In this document: piece by piece, positions 12,230 through 24,602 of the stretch
How positions within the stretch are numbered: position 1 is the stretch's first letter
Layout of the letters: every line of letters begins with the position of its first letter
NCBI GenBank assembly: GCA_013396655.1
Contig: WBMV01009264.1
Coordinates: 124,001-188,000 of the forward strand
Direction of reading: 5' to 3'
Origin: Campylorhamphus procurvoides
Taxonomy: Eukaryota; Chordata; Aves; Passeriformes; Dendrocolaptidae
Length of the DNA: 64,000 bases
Translations under genes and position numbers: made by a program
The notes under the pieces: model-generated
What the model was told of the DNA's origin: nothing
What the model saw: only the letters and a program-made list of their open reading frames with translations
The model's database searches: none

Positions 12230-12700
12230 AGTTGTAATGAGCCTTATCTAATGAAGATGATAGCAATAAAAATAATAACAACAACTGTGGCTTGCTAGGT
12301 CAGCAAAACAATAGTCCCCACCCTCTTTGTATGGATGTGGATCTCTTTCATGGATCTGTGTTTTATCGGATAAACTTTAGCCACAAGTTTACATCCTGAG
12401 TAAGTTGTTCACAACTGCTTCAGTGAATTAACAACACAGGTTCCAATTAAACCCAGAAGAATGCAGCCTCTGGAGACTGAGGTGGTGCCCATGTGAGGAT
12501 GCTGCCTAATTAAAGGTGTGAAGTCATTGACTGTGTAGCATATTGAACCACGGAGTGGATCTTATCGCTCAGGGGTGGTGGAACCAGAGTTATCAGACCT
12601 GAGGATTAGCATTGCTAATCATAGTTGGAAGTGTAAATAACAGTTTATAGTTGAGATAAGCGGACAGTGTGTGAGTCTGTCCCTCATTGTTCTGAGTGTG
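12230..12700. promoter_or_regulatory. Candidate intronic regulatory element (GATA / homeodomain motif cluster)
   Basis: A non-repetitive stretch just 5' of exon D contains several GATA-type sites (cttatcta, gttttatcggataaac, cttatcgctc, gttatcag, agataagcg). It also contains a perfect 17-bp palindrome with 8-bp arms at 12604-12620 (gattagca-t-tgctaatc), holding paired TAATC half-sites typical of OTX/PITX-like homeodomains. Regulatory function is inferred from motif density only. Confidence 0.3.
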
Positions 12701-12822
12701 AGGGCATCCTGCCTTCCCCAGCCCCAGTCTGACACTGGGGAAGGAAAAGGGTCATGTCTAGACAGTAAAACTTCCAGGAAATTCCGTGGTTGTGTACTTA
12801 AATGTCTTTTTCCTTCTTTCAG

Positions 12823-12896
12823 CTCTCTGCCCTAATGTCATAAATCAGCGGCACTTGAGAACCCTGAACTACCTCTTTTACAAGAGATTTGTTGAG
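12823..12896 (+). CDS. EXD3: EXD3 exon D
   Basis: This 74-bp exon starts in phase 1; G from exon C plus CT makes Ala, giving the junction VDPALCPN seen in human EXD3 as VAPALCPN. It then encodes VINQRHLRTLNYLFYKRFVE, an arginine/leucine-rich helix. The acceptor is ccttctttcag and the donor GAG|GTATGT. It ends in phase 0. Confidence 0.9.
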
Positions 12897-15354
12897 GTAT
12901 GTGCTGTGCTGTGTTGCGGGGGGACGTGAATGAAGATTTTCATTCCATTTGCATTTTGAATAACGTAATTGAGATAATTTAAATGTATAGATAGTATATG
13001 AGCAAGTTTTTGTTGTGAGTATTGTGGTATAAAGATGCCTTGGATCTGCCATGTGATCTGTTTGTTCTCCGAGTGAATCGTTAGTGTGCCCAGTGATGTT
13101 CCCATGCCTGGGTGTCCTCACTGCCCAGGGCTGGAGCTGCTTCCCTCGGCTCCCTCAGCACTGCTCTGGGGCACTGGGGGTAGCTCAGCGTCAGCTCCAG
13201 CAGTCAGCTTCTCTCAGCCATCTCAAATAAGCAAGAACATGCTGGATAAAGACTTGTTGGAGGTTTTGCTTGGATATTTTTGGAAGAACACTAGGTTCTA
13301 GACATTCCTCATTTCTGGATTCTTTGCAGGAACTTTGCTTTGGGGGTTGTGGCCTGGCTGGGACAGGTGTGGCCTAAACCTGCCACAGGAGCTTTTTTGT
13401 GCTGCCAGCTTTGTTACTGCACAGCAAAATGATCCTATTTTCAGCTCCTGAACCACTCTTTGAGCAAAATTTGCTTCTGTCCAGACTCCAAATTCTCTTT
13501 CCAAATCCACTGGTACTTGTCCTGGCACTGAGGGCCTGAAGGAATAAGAAAATGCCACTCATTCTTTTTGAGGAGCAGGTCTCTAGGAGGCAGTTTGGAG
13601 GTTGACTGTCTGCAGAATGACTTGAGCGTGGTTTCTCCTTCCCACTCATGAGTGCACTGAGCCAAGTCACTGCCCTTTGGATGCTCCTGAGCTCCTGCAA
13701 TGGGAACACATTTATCTCCTTAACAGGGTGGGTTTGATGCTTCTCCTGATGGTCTGGTACTCAGCATGACCCTGTGTCTGGGGACAGATCGTACCAGCTG
13801 AGAGTCAGATTTTGTTCTGCCTCCTCTGGAAAAAGCAGCTTTCACTTGTATCCAGGTGTGTCCATTGGACTGTGAAGGACAAGAACCACAAGAGACTGAA
13901 TATCACAGTGAAATGTTTCCAGTTCTTGAAGCTGTGTTTGCCAAGTGTGGAGCAGCCTTTCATCTGCAGTTCATAAGAGACTTTCTCCTTGTAGATACAG
14001 GAGGGTTTTTTAACAGAGCCTGAGCCCAGCAAGTTTTTCAGATGTTTCTGCAGTACTACTGATCCAGTCTTCAGAGAGCCAGAGTTCAAGGAATGAGCTA
14101 CCCCCTCCCAAAGTGCCTGTTCTGTGTTCAGAAGATTCCTTTTTGCTCTGACAGCAGCAGGCAGATCCAGGCATATTTCCTGACCCCCCAGCACTTTGAA
14201 CACAAGGATGGGGTTGAGTGGTGGTGAGTTAATGACACCATTCTGGCACAGCCAGTTCTGCTCCCCAGACCTCCTGATCCATCAGGGAAGGCTCTGAGCT
14301 GTCCTTGCTGCCTGCCTGACCCACTGCCAGGAGAGCTGGGCAGGACTGAGCATTTCAGGCTCCTGCATCTCAGAGCTTTAGTGCTGAATGACATCACTGT
14401 AGTGAGCTTGATCATCCACAGTGAGCAAGCAGAGAGCATTTATCCAGGTGTATTTATTTAGAAGAGTGGAATGGATTTGTGATCTGGGGTTCTGCTCTCT
14501 CTGGCCTTCCATTTCCTTTGTTTTGGAGTATCTGCTTGATTTGAGGTATCCAAGTTGGCCAGTTACTTCCATTAAGGTACATTTGGCAGCTGTTTCTGAA
14601 CACAGTCCCTTCTTCTGAGAGCTCTTTGGTGCTCTCTGTTTACCATTCTCAGCTGTGTCTGAGTTTTGGTTAAATGGACCCTTTATTTCACTAATATTTA
14701 AATTACACGCTTGTATATCTCAGAGCTGTTTTCTTTGAGACTCTCACTCCCTGTTTGCTCTTGTACCTTTCCATAAAAGTGGCACTGGCAGACTCTGTTC
14801 CCTCTGCCAGCACTCGGACTGAGGCTCATGGTCAGTCTCATGCAGCCTCTGCTCTTGGCAGAGTGGAGAGTAGGTCCCATCACAAGTTTCTCCCCAGGTT
14901 TGGCTCTGAACCACATTAGAATGGGAATAGTAACTTATCAGTTTCCTTTCCCAGATGCCATGATTCCAGAGGATTTTTCATTACTTGGCTGTTGAAAAAG
15001 TTTGTATTTTTATATTCTGAATGCTCAGCCTTGCAGGTGATCCCTGAGATCCATCCCTTTCCCAGAGGCAATGTGATGGCTCTACATGGGCTGGCTGAAG
15101 AACTGAAAGCCTGAGGACACATTACATATGAACTTTTATGTCTTACACGCTGTCATGTAACAGTTCTCTGAGTTACTTCATCCGAGCTGTGTTGTTCTGC
15201 TGTGCCCTGGCAGCTGAGGTGTCCTGTCTGCTCCAGAGTGCATTCCTTGGCCACAGGTGATGCCAGTGGGTGTGATGGGATGTTCATTTCTCATTTGCTA
15301 TATGGGACATACTGCCTCTGCTAAGATGGCTCAGGAGTAATTTTGTCTTTTCAG
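12897..15354 (+). other. Intron D-E (2.5 kb)
   Basis: A GT-AG intron of unique sequence. No CR1 fragment, RNA gene or coding exon was seen. The longer antisense frames (for example 13805-14203) have no similarity I recognise. Confidence 0.7.
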
Positions 15355-15393
15355 AAAACCATGACTGAGGAGAATTGGGCAGATCACATTCAG
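15355..15393 (+). CDS. EXD3: EXD3 exon E (39-bp micro-exon)
   Basis: This small phase 0-0 exon encodes 13 residues, KTMTEENWADHIQ. It matches the KSLSQENWTDHVQ segment of human EXD3 as I recall it. The acceptor is gtcttttcag and the donor CAG|GTCAGT. The exon is far too short for a length-based ORF search; it was identified from protein similarity plus splice signals. Confidence 0.9.
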
Positions 15394-15599
15394 GTCAGTA
15401 TGGATTTCCCTCTCCTGTTTTCTCAGGGTTATTTGCTTGGAGATTATATTAAGAGGTTCAGAGTATCTAGCTCTGGATGCTGTACTTGTGCTCTTACAGT
15501 CCTGCACTTTCTCATCACTTTGAAAGCATACAGCAAAATTGTACATGTTATGTCTTTGAAAATGCTCTTGTTTGGCTGGAGTTTTGGCTGGAGCCAAAC

Positions 15600-15733
15600 T
15601 AGGATGTTTGGATAACACTCAGGCAGGTGGTGGGATTGTTGGGGTGGCCAGCAGGGCCAGGAGTTGGACTCGATGACCTCTGTGGGTCCCTCCCAACTCA
15701 GGACACTCAATGACTCTGCGGTTCTGTGATTGG
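15600..15733 (+). repeat. CR1 LINE 3' fragment
   Basis: The stretch carries the variant CR1 3' end: 'gtgggattgttggggtggcc', 'caggagttggactcgatgac', 'gtgggtccctcccaactca' and a terminal 'ggttctgtgatt'. Confidence 0.8.
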
Positions 15734-16279
15734 AGGAAGATTATTGAGTACATCTTTTACTTTCCTGCACTTATTTGTGAGGGAACACTACAAGTATTTA
15801 TGTTGATTAATGACAAGGAGAGTTCAACAGATGACCAGATGTGTGAGGGAATAGGGATAAATGTTAGATTCCCTCTGCATGCTCAATTCTGATTATTTTC
15901 AACAGGTTTATTAGGTGACTCTCATGTTGTGACCTCTCCATCCTGTGCTGTAGGACACAATTTTAATGGTAGAGGGAGAGTGGAGCAGTATGGGTTTGTC
16001 TTGGTGTATAAACAAGAGGGTTCAGGGTTCGTTGTTTCACCTGATCCTACAATAAATACAAATGTGACAGTGAAATAGCATGAAATTCCATGGAAATAAA
16101 CCATTAATGGTTATTTATGTGTCCGTGATGTCCCCATGGAATTGCAACCTCATGATGAGTGTTTGCTCCTGTTCTGTAACTCCTCTTGGAGTTCTGCAGC
16201 CATTAGGGATTTCTGAAAACCAATCCGAGTGGTAACGGGTCAGCTGGGGACTGATGATCTCAGGGATTTGAGGTCTCAG

Positions 16280-16404
16280 GCACTGTTTGGAGACACCAGC
16301 AAAGTGATGGGATTGTTGGGGTGTCCTGTGCAGGGCCAGGGATTGGACACGATAATCCTTGTGTGTCTCTTCCAGCTGAGGAGATTCCATGATCCCTTGA
16401 TTCT
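16280..16404 (+). repeat. CR1 LINE 3' fragment, member of a local duplicate pair
   Basis: The stretch contains 'gatgggattgttggggtgtc', 'gggattggacacgataatcc' and 'gaggagattccatgatccc'. The unique-looking sequence that follows, to about 16472, is shared with the copy at 17850-18072. Confidence 0.8.
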
Positions 16405-16915
16405 AGCCTCTGGATGTGTTGTGGTGTGTGGGAGAGCCTCCCATCTCAATCACTTGTGCAGACAGGAGGCTCAGAATACTCCCTGGGAAGTGCCTGGAAA
16501 AGCCACCTCCCTGGACAGCACAGAGTGTGATGGACTGTGGCAGAGGGTTGTCTTTGCTTTCCCAAAGGATTCCAAACTTCGTGTTTCCTGCATGTTGCCA
16601 ACTGATCTATTTTTCACAACTATGTAATTATGAGCCGAGCAGTGCTGAAACTTGCCTGTTATCAGCCTGACTCAGCTATCAGAGATCACTGTCTTTGGCA
16701 TCACTTGAAAGGCATCTGGAGGAAACTGAAATAATCACCTGTGCAGGCTCCTTCTCCTGCTGCTGCTACTGCTGCTGGCAAGAAAAGCAGGTAACAAAGG
16801 AGGGATCTCGGAGCAAGTTTTGGTTTTCAGTGCAAAAACTGAGGTTATCAGGGACTTTATAGGTTTTCAAAAATTAGACTTTGCAGGAGGAGATGACTCA
16901 ACATTCACTCAGAGC

Positions 16916-17092
16916 TTCATAGAATCAGGATCACAGAATGGTTTGGGCTGGAAGGGACCTTGAATCTCATCCTGTTCCACCACCTGCCATGGGCAGGGAC
17001 ACCTTCCACTAGCCCAGGTTGCTCCAAGCCCTGTCCAACCTGGCCTTGGGCACTTCCAGGGATGGGGCAGCCACAGCTTCTCTGGACAACAA
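16916..17092 (-). repeat. CR1 LINE 3' fragment
   Basis: Reverse-complement CR1 3' end: 'cagaatggtttgggctggaa', 'tgccatgggcagggacacct', 'gcacttccagggatggggc', 'cacagcttctctgg'. The similarity stops near 17092. Confidence 0.9.
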
Positions 17093-17849
17093 TTTCACCT
17101 GTTTCTTGACATGTTTTGATAAAAGAAATTCCTTCAGTTCCTTGTGGAGCTGAGGAAGCCTGTTGTTTGTGTTGGGTGCCCCATCCCTGTGTTTAGTTGA
17201 GGCTCACAGGCACTTTGGATCTCCTAAGCTCTGCCCAGCCAGGCACTTGGAGGACAGAGGGTGGGACTCAGTGTGACCTCTGGTCACCTGGGGGAATGGG
17301 AACCAGAACTCCCAAAAGACTCCATGATGACACACTCTCAGAATTACTGGATCATTTTTGGATACTTTTTTTCAATTCAAAGAAGTTGTGATGGGATTAA
17401 AGCCCATTTTTGTTTAATTCTGTGCTGCAGCTGTAACTAAACTCTTACATAGATATCAGGAGCCCTGGTGGTTTTATAATATCAGGAATTATAGAGATAC
17501 CAATTGAATTACAGATTTCAGGAGCCCTGGTGAAGGCAGGTCTGTCCCTGCTGGCCATGGCATGCTTCCCGTGGCAGGCCAGAGATATTTTGGGGCTGGG
17601 ATTTCTTTTTGTTCACCCTGAGCAGTGCAAGTACTTCACGGTTTTCATGGCTTCATCAGCTACATAAAGAGGGTAAAACTGGGCAAAGCAAGCACAGAGC
17701 AGCCAGTGTGTGACTCTACTCAGAGGTGTTCAAGGTTGTCCTGCCAGTGACTGCAGAGAGCATGTGGCCAGTGGCAGGAGGGGCTGTGGAATGCTGATAT
17801 TCCCCTGGAAATTCTGCACGAAAAAATCACTTGGAGACCTGGCATGGAA

Positions 17850-17971
17850 GGCACTTTTGGCACCAGCAAAGTGATGGGATTGTTGGGGTGTCCTGTGCAT
17901 GGCCAGCAGTTGGACACGATGATCCTTGTGGGTCTCTTCCAGCTCAGGAGATTCCATGATTCTATGATTCT
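17850..17971 (+). repeat. CR1 LINE 3' fragment, member of a local duplicate pair
   Basis: Nearly the same as the copy at 16280: 'caccagcaaagtgatgggat', 'cagttggacacgatgatcc' and 'gattccatgattctatgatt'. The shared block continues past the CR1 tail to about 18072. Confidence 0.85.
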
Positions 17972-18874
17972 AACTTCTGGATGTGCTTTGATGTGTGAGG
18001 TGAAGGGCTTTCTGTTGATGGTGGAGTGTGGGAAGACCTCCCATGTCAATCACTTGTGCAGACAGGAGGCTCGGGATCAGCCAACCTTTCAAAAAGTGAA
18101 CGCACACAGAACCATGATATGGATGAGGAGCAGAGTGGGGACGTGACTCTGTTGGGAGGTGTCACCTCTGCCAGTGTGTAGGTGTCAGACTGTGTCTGAG
18201 ATCCTTGTGTGAGGTTGGCAACATGACATGGGCCCTACTGAGGAGCACTCCCATCTCGGGTGGCACATGGGGCCCCAGGACATCTCAAATAGCACCAGAC
18301 ACCTGTGTTCTGGTGAGCTGAAATTCTCCCAGTTTAACACATGACTGAGGGTCTGGTGTTCTGCTGCACCACTCTCAGTATGCCCTGTTCTCACCAGGGT
18401 TTCAGGGGGATCTTGTAATTGGGTTCAGCTGAGCAGTGCCAAATCACTTTAAAATGTTATCTCAAATATACCAAGAAGTCTGTGTGTGTTTATTTGGCCT
18501 TCCTGATATGAAACTCCTTCTCCCATGGAGCAGAACAGGGTGACACTGCACAGCTCTTCTTTGGGGCACTGACTAGAATCGGCACTGGGCAGGGTTAAAA
18601 CATGTTAGTTTGTTTGGGACTGCCAGTGTTACAATCACTGTGATGTCAGATGAAGGGAACAGGTAGAAATGGGATTTTCAGTTTTACTGACCTTGAGCCA
18701 AAGGGCCTTTTGCTGTTAAAACTCAAACCATTCTGTGCTGGTGTTTGCACAAGGAAACTGTCCCTTAGCTTCTCAAATATCAAAATCTTAAACCCTTCCA
18801 AAGCTGATGACCAAAAGAGCGCTGTTCTTTGGGTACTCCTCGGCAGCAGCGTCCACCAGCCATCCCTCTTGCTC

Positions 18875-19147
18875 AGGGCAAGAGGAAACAGCCTCAAGTT
18901 GCACCAGGAAGGTCTAGATTCGACAGTACAAAAAATCTTTTCAGGGAAAGAGTTGTACAACCCTGGCACAGGCTGCCTGGGGCAGTGTGGAATCGCCATC
19001 TCTGAAAGGCTTCATAAAACATGTGGTGTGGCACTTGAGGACATGGGTTAGTGGTGAGCATGGTGATGATGGTGGGCTGATGGTTGGACTGGATGACCTT
19101 AAAGGTTTTTTCCAACCTTGATGATTCCATGATTCTGTGATTCTATA
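18875..19147 (+). repeat. CR1 LINE 3' fragment
   Basis: The stretch contains 'agttgtacaaccctggcaca', 'ggctgcctggggcagtgtgg', 'gatggttggactggatgacc', 'ttttttccaaccttgatga' and a terminal 'ccatgattctgtgattct'. Confidence 0.85.
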
Positions 19148-21185
19148 CTGGTTGGAACCACTCTGGCCTTCACTTTGACATGTGTGATTTGAGAGAAGGG
19201 TACAGGGATATACCACCCAGAAAAGTGGCCCTTGTTGTCCTCAGACCCCTGTTTTGCAGCTCTTCAGCCTGCTCTGGACTTCCATGGGAACACCAGGATG
19301 AATCCTGGAGCCAGCTGTTCCCCGTGTTCAGCGTGGGGAGAGCCTGAAGCGAATCTCTTTCCTCCTCCAGCTGGGACAGTGAGATAACTTATTTAATTTA
19401 AAATTTCTGACCATGAAAATGAAGCACTGTGCCAGCTCATTCTCTGCGTTAGCAGTGGTGAGATGCTGGCAGTTCCTAGGAAATGTGTAACTCCAGTTCC
19501 AGGGCAGTTCCAGGGTTGTTACGCTGCTTACAGACCATATTCTGAAATCTGCCCCAAGAGAAGACAGAAGGTTAAAGTGCCCTCCCTTTTGTGCAACACG
19601 CTGGAAAAACTTTGACAATTCCTGCTCCTTAACAGGTGTAAATTACCTTATACTGCAGCAAGGAGTTGATGTAATCTGACTTATTTAACCAATTAATTTC
19701 TAAATGGCAATGGCTGATGCCAAGATCTTTTCTGTGCAGGATCATTTTGACCTCAATTAAAGCACAACTACCTCTGAAATAAAATGCAATAGCTGTTACA
19801 CTCAAGGAGGGAATTTTTAAGGGAAATTTAAAGGGCAGAATGCAATTATTTTTCCAAAGGCTTTTTGTGGCCAGAACACCTGGCCAGGACTCCTGCTCTG
19901 GGGAGTCTTGAATAAGGACAAGGGGTCAAAAAGACCACTTTGCAAATACCCACATCCAGCGTCCCTCCCTGGGACCTATGAGTTTAGGGAAACTTTTCAA
20001 TTGACTCAAGATTGTTTTGAGTGCAGCAACATCCCTATGGTGTGGGGAACTGAATATCCATAGGGAATGAAGCAATCTGTGCAATGCAAATGGGAATGGT
20101 GCTCGGGAGGTGGTTAAAAAATGGCATGGCTCTCGGTGTAAGGCTGCATGTCAAATTATCTCTCCCTCTGTGTTTGAGTGAAGTGTTTATTCAGGGATGG
20201 GATGGATTTCATCACTCAAACATCAAATCCAGGCTGGCTGCTTTCCTGGAAGGTGGAAACCCAAACTAGTTTAACCAGCTGACGTGTGGAGTCCCCTGTT
20301 AGTACTTCTGGGCTCTTTTTTAGCAGGAAATTAGAACCAGTGGGTGATTTGTTGTGTTCCTTCTGACCTTAAAAGTCTCAAGGAGGAATCATCAGCTGAT
20401 ATAAATTTTCATGGTTCTAGCAGTGTTGCTGCACATGGTGCTTGTTCTGAGGTGCTGGGCCACTGGAGCCCAGTAGCTCCCAGTATGGGAGTGTGGATGA
20501 ATATGCAGAAGCTGCTCCTGGTCTGATTTTGCCTGCAGTCTGTCTCTTAAACCATCTTAAGGAATTGTATTTATCTTTCCACAGCTTTAAGCAGCTCCCT
20601 AACAGCTGCTGTTTAAAAAAAGGAGATTTGATTTTTCTTTTCCATTTCCCTCTTGCACAGTAGCTGGTACTTAGACCTGGAGCAGTTACAGGTTTAAGGT
20701 CTGCTGTCTGTCTTGGGAAATCGGGACTGGGGAATTGTTTTGTTTCACGTGAGAAATGGTAGCCTTTCTTCCTCCATTGTCCACTTGTTGATCCCATTGC
20801 TCCTTCCATTCCTCTCCCTGAGTTCAGGGACTGACAGGAATTCAGTGGGAGGGACAGTGTTTTGACAATCCCTCTGCTTTTGCCCTGTGCCTTTTTCTTT
20901 GGATTCATTATTCCTCTTGGAGGTCTCTGAGGAGAACACACAGCCACAACATGGTGTACAAGTATATTGTTCCTAAAGGAATATTAAACTATGGGCAAAC
21001 TGAACAATTAAAGTAGGAGGCAAAGTATAGATTTCCTTCTGTTTTTCAGTTCAGTTTGTCAATGGGGTCATATATTTACTGATAGCTGAAGGAACACCAG
21101 TTACTGCAAAGCAGAAGGACTGACTGATGGGGCTGTTACAGGGAACAGGCACATCTGTGACTGTCTTAGGAACAGCATTTTCTAA

Positions 21186-21267
21186 TTCCGGGAGTTGGAC
21201 TCAATGATCCTTGTGGTTCCCTTCCAGCTCAGGATATTCTGTGGTTCTGTTATTCCTTGATTCAGTT
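21186..21267 (+). repeat. CR1 LINE 3' fragment (short)
   Basis: Only the last ~80 bp remain: 'gggagttggactcaatgatc', 'ccttccagctcaggatattc' and 'tgtggttctgttattcc'. Confidence 0.7.
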
Positions 21268-22439
21268 CTGCAGCTCTGATCTGCTCTCAGGATAGAGAGC
21301 AGGAAGATGTCCACCTGTATTAATGAAGTCAGCACTGTTGGGCTAAAAGAAATGGGAATGTTTCATGGAACAAACCCACAGCTGCTGTGGGAGAAATACA
21401 TGGGAAAAGCCAAACACACAGAGTGTTCTGTGCCTTCCAAGGTAAAGAAGAGTCTATCACATACAGTTAAAGGTAGAAACCTCCAAGTACCCCCTGCACG
21501 GCCTAGATGGATTAATTTTCTGTAGGACCTGGAGTGCTGCTGCGTCCAATGGTAATTATGGTAGTTTTGTTTGTAACAAATCCAGCCATTGCTAAGCACA
21601 AAGGTACTAATGAATTCTGGTGTAATTTTACAATAGGTGCAAAGAGGCCAAGACAAGCTGCCATTGTTTGCTGTCCAATCTACCAAACTGTCAAAAATGT
21701 TCAAAATAATTTTAAAAGTCAGCCAAAAATTTCTCCAGAGTGATGGAAGGTTTGTTTGCTCAATAGCTTCAGAAAATCAGCCCCCACTTACTGAAGTGTG
21801 GCCTCCACAGGGCCAAGCTCTGGGGATTGATGGGAGCTGGGTGTCTGATTCTGATCCAGTGAGAGATTGGTGAGGGATTCCCTGGAAAGCTCAGGACCTC
21901 AGTTTTAAAACTGATGGCTGAAGAGCCTTTATGTGCAGACATAGTAAGTGCTGGAGAGTGAAGAGAGAAAACTGGAGAGAACAGACTGTGGGGGGAAAAT
22001 CTCCTTTAGATTGTTTTGGTATGTTAGACATGCGTTCTGACCTTAGCCCCTGCCACCAGCCAGGGCCAGCATGCTGCTAAGCACTGTAATTACATTTCTG
22101 TCAGTAGCAGGCATTCATTTGAAAGCACAGCTTCATCAGAAAGAGATTTGGTATGGTATAAAAAAGACCTAATTGGCTTATGGCTGTAGGTTGAGAGGTC
22201 AATGTTAGATTAAAGAATTAAGAGCATCAGCAAGCTGTTGGGCTCCACTGGGGGGTGCTGAGCAAGGTTTAGTTCTGCCACATAGGAAAAGCATCTTAGG
22301 AGTAGGAAAGTATAGAGGAAGGACAATCACCCAGCACCTTATAGAAATATACCAGCTCCTTAAAATCTATGTCAGGGGTCAATATAGGTGTCCAGTGTAC
22401 CCCTTGCTGACTCCAAACTGCAGCAGCTGTATGCTTAGA

Positions 22440-22836
22440 GTCACAGAATCCCAGACTTCTGTGGCTTGGGAGGGACCTTAAAGCTCATTTCATTCCACCC
22501 CTGCCATGGGCAGGGACACCTTCCACTATCCCAGGCTGCTCCAAGCCCTGTCCAGCCTGGCCTTGGACACTTCCAGGGATGGGGCAGCCACAGCTTCTCT
22601 GCCCAACCTGTGCCAGGGCCTGCCCACCCTCACAGGGAGGAATTTTTTCCCAATATCCCATCTAAATCTCCCTTCTCTCAGTTTGAAAGCATCCTCCATT
22701 GTCCTGTCACTATCTGCTCGTGTAAAAAGTCCCTGTCTGTCTTTTCTATAAACCCCCTTCAAGTACTGAAAGGCCACAACAAGGTCTCCCCAGAGCCTTT
22801 TCTTCTCCAGCTGAACACCCCCAGCTCCTGTTTGTG
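22440..22836 (-). repeat. CR1 LINE 3' fragment
   Basis: Reverse-complement CR1: 'tcacagaatcccagacttct', 'catgggcagggacaccttcc', 'ttggacacttccagggatgg', 'gcctgcccaccctcacaggg', then 'caaggtctccccagagcctt' and 'ttctccagctgaacacccc'. Confidence 0.92.
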
Positions 22837-23222
22837 TACCACAGGGTAAAAATGAGGACAGGCTCCTCTGTTCCTTTTGCCCCATACAAAGGGAATCCTG
22901 TCAAGAGCACTGACATTGGCCTCTGCAGCAGAAATAGGGAAAAGAAAAGGGGAGGATAGGGCATGGAGCTTGCCTGCTTCCTGGTATAGCACAGAAGGAG
23001 AGGATGGATTCACAAATTTTAAAAAACCTTAACAAACAAGAGGGCTCTGCACATGTTCTGTTTGCAAGGGGGAAACAGCTCCTACCTCCGTGTGTGAGAC
23101 CACACGGCGGGAGGTGCAGAGAGCTTGGGGCTGTGCAGGTGGAGGGGCTACATTTGCCCTGTGTTACCAAAGTTTTAAGCCTTGTACATATTCACACACA
23201 CACAGACCCACTTTGCCCTTCT

Positions 23223-23470
23223 TATCCAGCCCCCAGTAAAACTACCCAGTCCTTCAATAATCATCCCAGATTATTTAAACACCCTGTAATCAATCGGTCC
23301 TTGTCTGAGTGCTCCACTGATAGATATTGAGTTCTAAATCCGGTGCAAATCAGCTGCCTTGCACACAGATAATCAGGCTGTTGGCAATTGATAGTTTGGC
23401 TGTATTATACTTTTAGGCAAGATTAGTTCCCCAGTTCCTTGCCAAGAAGAGAACCACATAAACAGAGGAT
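23223..23470. promoter_or_regulatory. Candidate motif-rich intronic stretch (homeodomain/PBX-like sites)
   Basis: A unique AT-richer stretch contains tgtaatcaatcgg (23284-23296), tgatagat (23318-23325, PBX/HOX-like), gataatca (23368-23375) and caattgata (about 23385-23393). It lacks repeat character. A regulatory role is only an inference. Confidence 0.2.
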
Positions 23471-24517
23471 TGTTTAGAAACAAAAAAAGTTCCTCTTGAT
23501 GGAGAAGTCATGTAAATGGGAAGAAACAGGAAACTAATCTTCCCTTGTTCGCTCTGAAAGAATGCATATCTCTGAGGAATGTTGTAATTATGGATTTAGG
23601 AAATCAGTCCAATTTGCCAGGGTGTGAATTTCAGAGTTCATTCAGTCAACCCTCTCAAGCATTTCTCCTTCAGAACAAAAACCACCAGGAGCTGAAGTGT
23701 ACCAAAAGAGATTAAAAGAGAGAAAAATCTATTGCCAAGCTTTGCTTTTGGGAAAAATCCTGCACAGATAGTTATTATTGCTTTGGCTCTGAGCCGGGGA
23801 GGTTGGGGCATGGTAAAATAGAAATCAGTGGCAACTCATGTTTGTCCTGTGGGCATCTATTTCCATAGACTAATGGGGGGGAAGAGTTTGTGCTCCTGAA
23901 CAAGTACTTCCATCATCAGGATTTTTGCTTATTTACTTTGAAGACTTTCCTAAATGGAAAAGGGGCTCCTGCTGGGAACGGCACATTCTTAGAGAAAAAA
24001 GAACCTAAACCCACATTCCTCACTGTTCTGAAGCGGGGCCGGAGCAGAACCATGAGCAGAGCAGAGCCAGGGAGAGCACTAGGTGTGAGTACAGGGCACA
24101 GCAAGGCTGGGGGACCATGAGTGACAGAGTCCCTGCAGAACGTCACTTGGAGTTTCAGCCTGGCCTGGAAGGGCTTTCACAGGCATGTTATGAAAAATAT
24201 CATGTCCCAAACCTGCTGGAAGTGAGGCAGCAGCAGAGAAGAAACCTGAGAAGTCTGATGTCAGTGAACCCCAGGGCTGGGTTAAAAAGAAAGCAAAGAA
24301 ATTAGCTTGTTGCCTCTGTTCTTTGGCCACAAACACAGGAAATGTGAAATTCATTCCCCCTCAAACATTAGAGGGCTTTTGGTTTAGGCAGTGATAGGTG
24401 TGAGAACCTGGTGCTCTTTGATGGCCAGTCTTTGCTGCATCTGTTTCCATGGAAAAGTGCAGATCTGAGGGGAATTGTACATTGGGAATGTGTGGGCAGA
24501 ATCATGACCACAGTATC

Positions 24518-24602
24518 CTAGAATCATGGGATGGTTTGGATTGCAAGAGACCTTAAAGATTTTCTAGTTCCAACCCCCTGCATCCTGGTCCAAGAGGACC
24601 CC
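24518..24602 (-). repeat. CR1 LINE 3' fragment (short)
   Basis: Reverse-complement CR1 end: 'ctagaatcatgggatggttt', 'gcaagagaccttaaagatt' and 'gttccaaccccctgcatcc'. Confidence 0.8.

Larger units (their letters stand above)
4668..12822 (+). other. Intron C-D (8.2 kb)
   Basis: This intron holds a solo-LTR-like element (about 6590-6985), a 40/41-bp minisatellite (8202-8437), a long CR1 fragment (10566-11232) and a motif-rich unique stretch (about 12230-12700). I see no coding sequence in the rest; open frames there lack splice context or similarity. Confidence 0.75.

Noticed and set aside
20417..20947. Antisense open frame of 176 codons
   Set aside because: No recognisable domain and no supporting signals; taken as chance.
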